This document shows, one piece after another, positions 1-7,291 of a DNA stretch of 8,250 nucleotides. The stretch comes from Nitrospirota bacterium (GTDB lineage: Bacteria > Nitrospirota > Thermodesulfovibrionia > Thermodesulfovibrionales > JdFR-88): contig JAKAEG010000138.1 of NCBI GenBank assembly GCA_021819985.1, positions 1 to 8,250 of the forward strand, written 5' to 3'. Below the pieces are notes generated by a model. It made no database searches. It was not told where the DNA came from and saw only the letters and a list, made by a program, of their open reading frames with translations. Positions within the stretch are counted from its first letter, which is position 1. Every line of letters starts with the position of its first letter. A program made the translations under genes and the position numbers.

Positions 1-7
1 AAAGCAA

Positions 8-47
8 CGTCAAAGTGGATGCCCGACTAAGACACTCGGGCATGACG
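8..47. repeat. 40-bp REP-like hairpin element, copy 1
   Basis: A perfect 8-bp stem (atgcccga at 19-26, tcgggcat at 36-43) encloses a 9-nt loop. Outer arms cgtc (8-11) and gacg (44-47) can also pair, leaving a 7-nt bulge at 12-18. The same 40-bp unit recurs inverted at 7446-7485 with only two differences (positions 15 and 27). It sits about 70-110 nt beyond the ppdK stop, with a second weak hairpin (46-50 with 57-61) beside it, so it would lie in the 3' end of the ppdK transcript. No T-tract follows directly, so it is not a textbook terminator. A role in 3' mRNA protection, as for REP elements, is inference. Confidence 0.8.
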
Positions 48-73
48 CCTTAAAAGAGGCGAGCGTGTTTTAC

Positions 74-85
74 CCCGGCATGACG
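74..85. repeat. Partial copy of the hairpin-element arm
   Basis: The motif cccggcatgacg repeats the right arm of the element at 36-47 with a slight change, 38 bp further along. No matching left arm is visible, so it looks like a decayed or truncated unit. The perfect palindrome aaacccgggttt (95-106) next to it has no loop and is not a good terminator. Confidence 0.4.
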
Positions 86-118
86 TCTTTAATGAAACCC
101 GGGTTTTTCAAGAGCCTG

Positions 119-2923
119 CTAGACGGTGGACTTGGAGAGGTCCGTTCCCGTCTTGCCTTTTACCGCTGCCTGCGCTGCCGCCAGCTTGGCTATCGGGACC
201 CTGAAAGGCGAGCAGCTCACGTAATTGAGCCCTATCCTGTGGCAGAACTCCACGGATTTGGGTTCGCCGCCGTGCTCTCCGCAGATTCCCATTTTAAGGC
301 CTTTTTTGGTCTTTCTGCCTTTTTCGACCGCCAGTTTCATGAGCTGGCCCACTCCGTCCTGGTCCAGGGTTATGAACGGGTCATCCTCAAGGATGCCCTG
401 TTCGACATAGACCGGCAGGAACCTTCCCGCGTCGTCCCTTGAAAGACCGAAAGTGGTCTGTGTAAGGTCGTTGGTGCCGAAAGAGAAAAAGTCCGCCTGT
501 GTCGCTATCTCATCGGCCGTAATGGCGGCCCTTGCCACTTCTATCATCGTACCTATCGAATAATCCACCTTTATCTTGCAGCTCTTCTGCACTTCATCCG
601 CCACCCTGAGGGCCATCTCGCGCATGCTCTTAAGCTCGTTGACATGGCCAACGAGGGGTATCATTATCTCGGGAGATACCTTGACCTTCTGTTTCTTAAG
701 TTCGCAGGCGGCCTCCATAATCGCCCTTACCTGCATTTCGTATATCTCCGGGTAAGTTATGCCAAGGCGGCACCCGCGGTGTCCCAGCATCGGGTTGAAT
801 TCGTGGAGCGCATTGTTTCTTGTCTTGAGCTTGTCGAACTTTACGCCCATATCGGAGGACAGTTCCTGGAGTTCCTCATCCGTATGGGGCAGGAATTCAT
901 GAAGCGGCGGGTCCAGAAGCCTAACCGTCACCGGAAGGCCCTTCATTTCCTTGAATATGCCTATAAAGTCACTTTTCTGAAAGGGAAGGAGCTTCGCGAG
1001 GGCTTTTTCACGTCCTTCCTTGTTGTCGGCTAAGATCATTTCCCGGACCGCCTTTATCCTTTCAGGCTCGAAGAACATATGCTCCGTCCTGCAAAGCCCT
1101 ATGCCTTCGGCCCCGAAACCCATTGCGGTACGCGCGTCTTTCGGGGTGTCGGCATTGGCCCATACGCCGATCTTCCTCGTCTCGTCCGCCCATTTCATTA
1201 TGGTGGTAAAGTCTTTTGTGATCTCGGGCTGAACAAGCGGGGCCTCTCCCAGCATGACCTCTCCCGTGGAGCCGTTCAGGGTGATGAAATCGCCCTCCTT
1301 TACGGTCATCTCTTTGACCATGAATTCTTCTTTTTCTTTGTCATAGACCTTTACTTTTGTTGTGAATATCTTTTTTTCCTCATCTATATACACTGAACCC
1401 GCTCCGGCAACGCAGCATTTCCCCATGCCCCTTGCGACAACAGCGGCGTGGGAGGTCATTCCCCCCCTGGCCGTAAGTATGCCCTGAGCGGCGTGCATGC
1501 CGCCTATATCTTCAGGCGAGGTCTCAGGCCTTACGAGTATCACCTTTTCATCCTGCTTGGCCCAGTTCTCCGCGTCCTCGGCATTGAAGACCACTTTGCC
1601 GACGGCCGCGCCGGGAGAGGCGGGAAGCCCCTTTTTTTCCAGCTTCATTATGGTCCTGGGATCTATATTAGGGTCTACCATGGGGTGCAGGAGCTGATCG
1701 AGCTGCTGTGGGTCCAGTCTGAGGAGTGCCGTCTTTCTGTCGATCTGTTTTTCCTTCACCAAATCGATGGCTATCTTGAGAGCGGCCCTGGCGGTCCTTT
1801 TTCCCACCCTGGTCTGAAGCATGTAAAGCTGGCCTTCCTGGACCGTAAATTCGAGGTCCAGCATGTCCTTATAATGCTTTTCCAGTTTCTTATATATGGT
1901 ATCCAGGGTCTTGTAGGCCTTGGGCAATCTTTTTTTAAGCTCGTCTATGTGCATGGGGGTGCGAATACCCGCGACGACGTCTTCGCCCTGGGCGTTTATC
2001 AGGCACTCCGCGAAGAAGCGCTTCTGGCCGGTGGATGGGTCGCGCGTGAAGCCCACGCCCGTGCCTGAATCGTCTCCCATGTTGCCGAAGACCATCGTCT
2101 GCACGTTGCAGGCCGTCCCAAGGTTATGCGGTATGTCGTTCAACGACCTGTATTTGATCGCCCTGTCCCCGAACCATGAGCCAAAGACTGCGTTAATTGC
2201 CATTTCAAGCTGCTTAAAGGGGTCTTCAGGAAAATCGGAACCCGTTTCTTTCCGGTAGATGGCTTTAAAGGTCCCGACCAGCTTTTTAAGGTCTTCCGCG
2301 TTAAGACCGGTATCCTCGGAAACTCCCCTGTCATGTTTCATGGCGTCGAGGGCGCACTCGAACTTCTTTTTGTTTATGCCCATGACGATGCTTCCGAACA
2401 TGCCGATGAAGCGCCTGTACGCGTCATATGCGAAGCGTTCGTTTCCGGTTTTCTTTATAATGCCCTGGAGAGTATCTTTATTCAGTCCCAGATTGAGGAC
2501 CGTATCCATCATGCCTGGCATGGAGAATTTCGCGCCGGAGCGGACCGAAACGAGAAGAGGGTTGGACGAGTCCCCGAACTTCATGCCCATCGCCTTCTCG
2601 ACCTTTTTGAGGTTTCCGAGCACCTGGTCCCACATACCCGATGGATAGCGCTTTCCGTGATCGAAATATGCGTTGCAGGCCTCTGTGGTTATGGAAAACC
2701 CGGCTGGAACAGGCAATCCAAGTCTGCTCATTTCAGCAAGTCCGGCGCCTTTGCCTCCAAGCAGGTCTTTCATGCCGCCCTGGCCGTCGGCCTTGCCCAT
2801 GCCGAAAAAGTAGATCCATTTTTTACCGGCGGCGGCTTTGCTGTCCCTGCCTTTGGCAGTTCCCCCGGCAACCTTTTTAGCGGATTTTTTTGATACTTTC
2901 CCTTGTTTAGCAGCTATAGCCAT
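119..2923 (-). CDS. ppdK: Pyruvate, phosphate dikinase
   Basis: This cytoplasmic enzyme interconverts pyruvate + ATP + phosphate and phosphoenolpyruvate + AMP + pyrophosphate, at the glycolysis/gluconeogenesis node. The 934 residues carry the full family layout. An N-terminal ATP-grasp domain spans about 35-390 (LLGGKGAGLAEM at 54-65, SVRSGAKFSMPGMMDT at 126-141). The swivelling phosphohistidine domain has TARGGMTSHAAVVARG, with catalytic His492. The C-terminal TIM barrel has Arg612 (GLCRTEH), Arg668 (VRLLDPPLHEF), Glu795, Asn818-Asp819 (FGTNDLTQ) and the acid/base Cys881 in CGEHGGEP. Every expected active-site residue is present, so it should be functional. It is about 50 residues longer than typical bacterial PPDK, partly from a Lys/Ala/Gly-rich extension at 1-33. 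The strong ribosome binding site immediately upstream supports this start. It follows metG by 118 nt and may be co-transcribed or use its own promoter. Confidence 0.97.
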   Translation of the reverse strand: MAIAAKQGKVSKKSAKKVAGGTAKGRDSKAAAGKKWIYFFGMGKADGQGGMKDLLGGKGAGLAEMSRLGLPVPAGFSITTEACNAYFDHGKRYPSGMWDQVLGNLKKVEKAMGMKFGDSSNPLLVSVRSGAKFSMPGMMDTVLNLGLNKDTLQGIIKKTGNERFAYDAYRRFIGMFGSIVMGINKKKFECALDAMKHDRGVSEDTGLNAEDLKKLVGTFKAIYRKETGSDFPEDPFKQLEMAINAVFGSWFGDRAIKYRSLNDIPHNLGTACNVQTMVFGNMGDDSGTGVGFTRDPSTGQKRFFAECLINAQGEDVVAGIRTPMHIDELKKRLPKAYKTLDTIYKKLEKHYKDMLDLEFTVQEGQLYMLQTRVGKRTARAALKIAIDLVKEKQIDRKTALLRLDPQQLDQLLHPMVDPNIDPRTIMKLEKKGLPASPGAAVGKVVFNAEDAENWAKQDEKVILVRPETSPEDIGGMHAAQGILTARGGMTSHAAVVARGMGKCCVAGAGSVYIDEEKKIFTTKVKVYDKEKEEFMVKEMTVKEGDFITLNGSTGEVMLGEAPLVQPEITKDFTTIMKWADETRKIGVWANADTPKDARTAMGFGAEGIGLCRTEHMFFEPERIKAVREMILADNKEGREKALAKLLPFQKSDFIGIFKEMKGLPVTVRLLDPPLHEFLPHTDEELQELSSDMGVKFDKLKTRNNALHEFNPMLGHRGCRLGITYPEIYEMQVRAIMEAACELKKQKVKVSPEIMIPLVGHVNELKSMREMALRVADEVQKSCKIKVDYSIGTMIEVARAAITADEIATQADFFSFGTNDLTQTTFGLSRDDAGRFLPVYVEQGILEDDPFITLDQDGVGQLMKLAVEKGRKTKKGLKMGICGEHGGEPKSVEFCHRIGLNYVSCSPFRVPIAKLAAAQAAVKGKTGTDLSKSTV

Positions 2924-2930
2924 CTAAAAC

Positions 2931-2937
2931 TCCCTCC
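2931..2937 (-). promoter_or_regulatory. Strong ribosome binding site of ppdK
   Basis: GGAGGGA lies 7 nt before the ATG at 2923. It fixes the start codon and therefore shows that the lysine-rich N-terminal extension of PPDK is translated. It contrasts with the weak sites before holB, ricT and metG. Confidence 0.85.
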
Positions 2938-2964
2938 AGAGCTGAAATAATTTTTTTGCCGCAG

Positions 2965-2976
2965 GACTTATAAGTC
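2965..2976. repeat. Perfect 12-bp palindrome at the ppdK promoter
   Basis: gacttataagtc is self-complementary. It overlaps the candidate -10 box and transcription start of ppdK, the position expected of an operator. A related half-site (ctataagacc, 2981-2990) lies beside it. Operator function is inferred from position only. Confidence 0.4.
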
Positions 2977-3001
2977 TACCCTATAAGACCTTGGATTTCA
3001 A
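2973..3001 (-). promoter_or_regulatory. Candidate sigma-70 promoter for ppdK
   Basis: On the minus strand TTGAAA (2996-3001, 5 of 6 to consensus) and TAGACT (2973-2978, 4 of 6) are separated by exactly 17 bp. Transcription would begin around 2966, giving a leader of about 40 nt before the ppdK ATG. It lies in the only sizeable gap of the four-gene block. The match is moderate and the region is AT-rich, so chance is possible. Confidence 0.4.
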
Positions 3002-3041
3002 TAGTATTAATAGATAGATGAGGGAATTTTATGGGAGAGTT

Positions 3042-5003
3042 TTATTTGATCTTTGCCCCGGGCAGGATGGATTTTTCGGTCGTAAGGACGGACAGGGCGC
3101 CTTCGGAATCCGTGGCCGCAAGCAGCATTCCCCTGGATTCAAGCCCCATGAGCTTTGCGGGTTTCAGGTTAGCCACTATTATCACCGTTTTTCCTTCAAG
3201 TTCCTCAGGTTTGTACTGTTTGCCAATACCTGCCACAACCTGCCTGGGCCCTTCCTCGGACAGATCGATCTCCAGGCGCAGGAGCTTGTTCGACCCCTTT
3301 ACGGGCCCGGCCTTCAGGACCTTCCCGGTCTTAAGCTCCACTTTCGCAAACTCACTTATGTCTATCAGGTTTTCCGGATGCTCTGCCTCAGATTTTTCTT
3401 TTTCCTCCGGCTTTTTCTGCTCCTCCTGCATTTTGGGGGTCTCCTTTGACTTTATTTCTTCTTTCTCGATATTTTTTAACTTCTCGATTCTGGGGAAAAG
3501 GGCCTCGAATGTGCCCAGTCTTGTGCCGGGCGGCAGCCCTCCCCATAAAGGGTTTTTCCCTCCCGTTTCCGGCAGGCCCATCTCGGCAAGCAATTTTTCC
3601 ATTGTCTCAGGCATGAAGGGCGAGAGATGGAGCGCCAGGACTCTCAGCGCCTCGGCGGCGGAGTACAGGACTGTGGCCAGCCTCCCTTTGGTTTCAGGGG
3701 ATTTGGCCAGCGCCCAGGGCGCGTTCGACTCTATGTATTTGTTCGTATATGAGACCAGTTTCCATATCTCCTCAAGCGCCCTCTGGAAATCGAGCGCCGC
3801 AAAGGCCTCTTCGGTCCTGCTTACAAGCCCTTCAGCAAGCGATCTCATTTCCTCTTCAGCCTCTTGAGGTTCTGGCACGACCCCGTCAAAGTATTTGTTT
3901 ATCATTGTGAAGGTGCGGGTCGAGAGGTTCCCCAGGTCGTTTGCCAGTTCCGTATTGATCCTCGTGATCAGCGCGTCCTCGGAAAAATCCCCGTCATTGC
4001 CAAAAGGGATCTCCCTGAAAAGGAAATACCGGAACTGGTCAACCCCGAACCTGCGGCAGATATCTTCCGGGTCCACCACGTTGCCAATGGATTTTGACAT
4101 CTTTTTCCCCTCTATGGTCCACCAGCCGTGGGCAAATATTGTGCCCGGAAGAGGCAGCTCAAGGGCCATGAGCATTGTGGACCAATAAACGGCGTGGGTC
4201 GTGAGGATGTCTTTGCCTATAAGATGCGCGTCCGCCGGCCACCATTCATTGCCATTCGACTGGTCCGCCAAATAAAGCGGCCCCGAATAATAGTTCACAA
4301 GGGCGTCGAACCATACATATGTGACAAAATCCTCGTCAAAGGGAAGCGGTATGCCCCAGGAGAGCCGTTTTTTTGGTCTCGAGATGCAGAGGTCGCCAAG
4401 GGTCTGGTTCTTTAAAAACCCCAGGACCTCGTTTTTTCTTGTCTCCGGCTGGATATAAGAGGGGTTTTTGCCGATATGTTCTATCAGCCTCTCCTGATAC
4501 CTGGACATCAGAAAGAAAAAATTCTGTTCCTCTATTTTTTCCACGTCCCGTCCGCAGTCCGGGCATTTGCCATCTTTGAGGTCCTTTTCGGTCCAGAACC
4601 TCTCATCGGGCGTGCAGTACCAGCCCTCATATGAGCGCTTCTCGATGAGCCCCCTGTCCCATAACTTCTGAAGGAGTTCCCGGACTACCTTTTTGTGCCC
4701 GGGGTCTGTGGTGCGGATGAAGGCATCGTTTGAGATATTCAGGGTTTTCCAAAGGTTTTGAAAATTTTTTACCATCGAACCGGCATGCTCTTCAGGCGAA
4801 AGCCCCCTGGCCCCGGCTGCTTTCTGGACCTTCTGCCCGTGCTCGTCCGTACCGGTCAGGAAAAAAACATCTCTTCCGCGGCCCCTGTAATACCTGGCGA
4901 GGATGTCTGCCGCAATGGTCGTATATGCATGGCCTATATGCGGGATGTCATTGACGTAGTATATGGGGGTGGTTACATAGAACCGGGATTTTTGGGCGCT
5001 CAT
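3042..5003 (-). CDS. metG: Methionyl-tRNA synthetase with C-terminal tRNA-binding domain
   Basis: This class I synthetase charges tRNA-Met with methionine using ATP, for both initiator and elongator tRNA. The 653-residue protein starts with the usual TTPIYYVNDIPHIGHAYTT block; the HIGH signature is at 22-25 and KMSKS at 301-305. A zinc-knuckle insert lies at about 127-155, with Cys130, Cys147 and Cys150; the fourth expected ligand position is Asp133 (CTPDE). The anticodon-binding helical domain covers about 345-505. A Lys/Glu-rich linker (about 505-545) leads to a Trbp111-like OB-fold domain (about 547-653), which supports dimerisation and tRNA binding in the long bacterial MetRS type. It lies 26 nt after ricT, which indicates one operon. 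The ribosome binding site is weak (GGAAAG), and a nine-codon ORF ends over the start codon. Length and motifs are complete. Confidence 0.97.
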   Translation of the reverse strand: MSAQKSRFYVTTPIYYVNDIPHIGHAYTTIAADILARYYRGRGRDVFFLTGTDEHGQKVQKAAGARGLSPEEHAGSMVKNFQNLWKTLNISNDAFIRTTDPGHKKVVRELLQKLWDRGLIEKRSYEGWYCTPDERFWTEKDLKDGKCPDCGRDVEKIEEQNFFFLMSRYQERLIEHIGKNPSYIQPETRKNEVLGFLKNQTLGDLCISRPKKRLSWGIPLPFDEDFVTYVWFDALVNYYSGPLYLADQSNGNEWWPADAHLIGKDILTTHAVYWSTMLMALELPLPGTIFAHGWWTIEGKKMSKSIGNVVDPEDICRRFGVDQFRYFLFREIPFGNDGDFSEDALITRINTELANDLGNLSTRTFTMINKYFDGVVPEPQEAEEEMRSLAEGLVSRTEEAFAALDFQRALEEIWKLVSYTNKYIESNAPWALAKSPETKGRLATVLYSAAEALRVLALHLSPFMPETMEKLLAEMGLPETGGKNPLWGGLPPGTRLGTFEALFPRIEKLKNIEKEEIKSKETPKMQEEQKKPEEKEKSEAEHPENLIDISEFAKVELKTGKVLKAGPVKGSNKLLRLEIDLSEEGPRQVVAGIGKQYKPEELEGKTVIIVANLKPAKLMGLESRGMLLAATDSEGALSVLTTEKSILPGAKIK

Positions 5004-5029
5004 CCGGTGGTCTTTCCGGTGTTATCCAT
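5000..5029 (-). promoter_or_regulatory. Nine-codon ORF bridging ricT and metG
   Basis: An ATG immediately follows the ricT TAA stop (TAAATG). It opens a nine-codon frame (MDNTGKTTG) whose TGA overlaps the metG start as ATGA. It fills the whole 26-nt gap. Because metG has only a weak GGAAAG site, ribosomes could be delivered by termination-reinitiation. The peptide itself need not have a function. This could be chance. Confidence 0.3.
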
Positions 5030-6184
5030 TTAATTGCCCGTATCGGGCCCTGGAGCTGAACTCGATGGAGAGCCGGGATTTTGGAGGGCATTGCCCTTGG
5101 GGCCCCGCTTTCTCCATCTCCTCTTTTTTTTCTTTTTCAGGTTTTGAGCATTCTGGGACGACTCGATGCCAGTAATTTGGGTCTGATCTTGAAGCTCATT
5201 TTGAGCATTTTGAGTTTGGCCCTGCAATTCCCCCTGCGGTTTCGGGGCCTGTTCCTGCTGTTGTTTCTGCTGGGGCCTTGGCCCACGTGCCTCCCGGTTT
5301 GGATTCTTTGTGCTTGCCGTCTGTTCAGGGCCTTTTTGATTTTTTTGTTCCTGCGGGCTTCGTTTTTCTCTCCGTTCGAAACGCCTGTTCCTGCCTGTGG
5401 AGGAGGAGGGGAAATCCTTTTTTCCCTGTCCAACGGAACTCTTTTGTTCCGTCCGGGCGCCTGAAACCGGCCCGGAAACATTATCTAAGGAAGAAGAAGT
5501 AACTTCGATCACCTCTTCGATGACTGCTGTTTCCTCCCGTACCTCTTTTTCGCAAGGTTTTTTGTTCCCATACTCATAGCTTAAGCAGCACATCAGTCTG
5601 CCGCAGATGCCGGAGAGCTTGCCCGTATTCAACACAAGTTCCTGCTTTTTGGCCATTTTTATGGATATGGGAGCGAAATTCGATAAAAAAGAGGCGCAGC
5701 AGAGCTGTCTTCCGCACAGCCCAAGGCCGCCAGTCATCTTGGCCTCGTCCCTTACGCCTACCTGTCTCATCTCTATGCGGGTACGGAATTTTTGGGCCAG
5801 GTCCTTCACCAGTTCCCTGAAATCTATCCTTTTTTCCGAGATGAAATAAAAGATTATCCTTTTTCTGTCCAGGGTGGCCTCTGTGCGAATAAGCTTCATC
5901 TGGAGCCCGCGGGCCATCACCCGTTCCCGGCAGAAATCGAACGCCTCTTTTTCTAGCGCCGCATTTGCCTTGCTCTCGATGACATCTTCCTGCGAGGCCA
6001 GCCTCAGGATTTTTTTATATTCCTTGTTTTCCGCGGACGGGGACTTCCGGACTACCTTGCCGATGGAAAGCCCCAGGTCGGATTCCACTACAACCATGTC
6101 ACCCGGCTTGAGCGCCATCTCCGCAGCGTCAAAATCATAGAGCTTTCCGCATGGCTTGAACCTTATGCAAACGATCTCATTCAC
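5030..6184 (-). CDS. ricT: PSP1-domain protein RicT/YaaT with long low-complexity tail
   Basis: In Bacillus, RicT joins RicA and RicF in an iron-sulfur complex that directs RNase Y in mRNA maturation and affects sporulation, competence and biofilm. Here the PSP1 core is about residues 1-215: an N-terminal IVCIRFKPCGKLYDFD segment, LKPGDMVVVES, then a cysteine-rich centre with CGRQLCC (157-163), CGRLMCC (194-200) and Cys211. The cysteines are the likely Fe-S ligands. Residues about 216-384 are a disordered tail rich in Gln, Asn, Pro and Lys, with a basic patch KKKKKRRWRKRGPKG at 350-364. Bacillus RicT is about 275 residues, so the tail is unusual. The start is GTG; an in-frame TAA sits one codon upstream and the next residues match the family N-terminus. 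It follows holB by 33 nt, as in Bacillus. An 8-A run on the coding strand (5124-5131) encodes part of the basic patch. Confidence 0.88.
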   Translation of the reverse strand: MNEIVCIRFKPCGKLYDFDAAEMALKPGDMVVVESDLGLSIGKVVRKSPSAENKEYKKILRLASQEDVIESKANAALEKEAFDFCRERVMARGLQMKLIRTEATLDRKRIIFYFISEKRIDFRELVKDLAQKFRTRIEMRQVGVRDEAKMTGGLGLCGRQLCCASFLSNFAPISIKMAKKQELVLNTGKLSGICGRLMCCLSYEYGNKKPCEKEVREETAVIEEVIEVTSSSLDNVSGPVSGARTEQKSSVGQGKKDFPSSSTGRNRRFERREKRSPQEQKNQKGPEQTASTKNPNREARGPRPQQKQQQEQAPKPQGELQGQTQNAQNELQDQTQITGIESSQNAQNLKKKKKRRWRKRGPKGNALQNPGSPSSSAPGPDTGN

Positions 6185-6210
6185 TGGTTATTATTTATGC
6201 CTTTTCTCAT
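6181..6210 (-). promoter_or_regulatory. Nine-codon ORF bridging holB and ricT
   Basis: An ATG 7 nt after the holB TAA begins a nine-codon frame (MRKGINNNQ) ending in a TGA that overlaps the ricT start as GTGA. The ricT GTG has no Shine-Dalgarno motif at normal spacing; the nearest purine run (gagaaaagg) is about 15 nt away. The layout matches the ricT-metG junction and suggests translational coupling, but chance cannot be excluded. Confidence 0.3.
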
Positions 6211-6228
6211 TTATTATTTATGCCTTTT
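6188..6228. repeat. Tandem duplication at the holB-ricT junction
   Basis: An 18-bp sequence (ttattatttatgcctttt) occurs identically at 6188-6205 and 6211-6228, separated by 5 bp, giving a 23-bp period. One copy contains the last codons and stop of holB; the other fills the spacer before ricT. The perfect identity points to a recent duplication. It generates the nine-codon ORF upstream of ricT. Confidence 0.9.
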
Positions 6229-7213
6229 TGGAGGGCGGCAGCAATTTCTTCAGCATGCCCGCCGTATAGTTCCATAAAATGGATTTATTGGGATTGTATA
6301 CAAGACTCTCCCTGAGGGTCGCAACACCCTGATAACAGTCTATTATAACCTCTTCTTTCGCTGTTTTGAAAAAGGTTTTCAGTCCTTCGGGAATGTCCGG
6401 GCCAAGCATTGCAAGGTTCTCCCTGCCGGTTGTCCTCATAACCAGCATGTCCCGTAAAAATATTTCGAGGCCGTCCATGAACTCCTCGATCTCTTCCTTG
6501 TCGGCCCATGAGGGACTTTTCCCCGGTTTTGAAATGAGCATATCCTGAAGGGATTTGAGGAAATCCTGTCTTTTTTTAAGTATGCCGCTTCCCCCTGCCT
6601 TGCCTTCGAGTACCAGTCCCGGCCTGCCCATTGAAAGGCTTATCAGGGTCTGGAGCATGTCCGGTTCTTTTATCCTGTCTTTAAGCAGCAGCGACATGTC
6701 TCTGGCTGAAAGGGGTTTGAAAACGACCGCCTGGCACCTGGACTTTATGGTATCCAGGAGACGATCGGGGTTCGAGCTTACAAGTATTATGACGCTGTCT
6801 GATGGCGGCTCCTCAAGGCATTTCAGAAACGCGTTTGACGCCTGTTTGTTCATCAGGTGTGCCTCGTCCACAATGGCAACCTTGAACTTACCTTCATATG
6901 CGGAAAGGGAAAGTTTCTCTTCGAGGTCCCTTATTTCATCTATCTTGATGGCCCCTTTTTCCGGTCTGACTTCCCTGACGTCCGGGTATATGCCTTCTTC
7001 TATGCGCCTGCATACGGGGCAGCTGTCGCATGCGTCTCCATCATCAGGGCTTTTTTGGCAATTAAGGGCCTTTGCGAAATTAACCGCCGCAAGACGTTTG
7101 CCTATCCCCGAGGGGCCCTGAAACAGATACGCAGAAGCCGCCCTCCGGTTCAAAACGGCGCTTTTCAGTATTTTTATCGCGCCTTCCTGTCCTATGACAT
7201 CCTTTAAGGCCAT
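6218..7213 (-). CDS. holB: DNA polymerase III delta prime subunit (clamp loader)
   Basis: Delta prime is the stator of the replicative clamp loader, working with DnaX (tau/gamma) and delta to place the beta clamp on primed DNA. The 331-residue protein opens with the family block MALKDVIGQEGAIKILKSA. A P-loop GPSGIGKR is at 33-40 and a zinc module uses Cys52, Cys62, Cys65 and Cys68. The Walker B-like VAIVDEAH is at 112-119, the NAFLKCLEEPP segment at 127-137, and the sensor region with the SRC motif at 158-160. The residue after the P-loop lysine is Arg40 instead of the Thr/Ser used for Mg-ATP, which fits a non-hydrolysing delta prime and argues against DnaX, as do the length and the ricT neighbour. 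It lacks an evident Shine-Dalgarno site. It is probably the first gene of a holB-ricT-metG operon. Confidence 0.93.
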   Translation of the reverse strand: MALKDVIGQEGAIKILKSAVLNRRAASAYLFQGPSGIGKRLAAVNFAKALNCQKSPDDGDACDSCPVCRRIEEGIYPDVREVRPEKGAIKIDEIRDLEEKLSLSAYEGKFKVAIVDEAHLMNKQASNAFLKCLEEPPSDSVIILVSSNPDRLLDTIKSRCQAVVFKPLSARDMSLLLKDRIKEPDMLQTLISLSMGRPGLVLEGKAGGSGILKKRQDFLKSLQDMLISKPGKSPSWADKEEIEEFMDGLEIFLRDMLVMRTTGRENLAMLGPDIPEGLKTFFKTAKEEVIIDCYQGVATLRESLVYNPNKSILWNYTAGMLKKLLPPSKKA

Positions 7214-7269
7214 CGAATTAGAATACCATGTTTTATCTGTCCAGCCGGAAGGCCCCGGTTAAAGCCCAT
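7204..7269 (-). promoter_or_regulatory. Possible 21-codon leader ORF overlapping the holB start
   Basis: An ATG at 7269 opens a 21-codon frame (begins MGFNRGLPAG) that runs past the holB ATG (7213) and stops at the TAA at 7206-7204, in a different frame. It has no clear ribosome binding site. It is recorded because ricT and metG show similar overlapping short frames. On its own it would be ignored. Confidence 0.15.
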
Positions 7270-7291
7270 GTGGGAACCGCATACATTTACT

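Noticed and set aside
95..108. aaacccgggttttt as an intrinsic terminator for ppdK
   Set aside because: The palindrome has no loop, and the T-run lies on the wrong strand for a minus-strand transcript.
2938..3041. Terminator between metG and ppdK
   Set aside because: No stem-loop followed by a U-tract was found on the minus strand, so read-through into ppdK remains possible.
65..3867. Several long plus-strand open frames, for example 1448-2068 and 3031-3867
   Set aside because: They lie wholly antisense to ppdK and metG, whose minus-strand frames carry complete catalytic motifs. The plus-strand translations have compositional bias and no recognisable domains.
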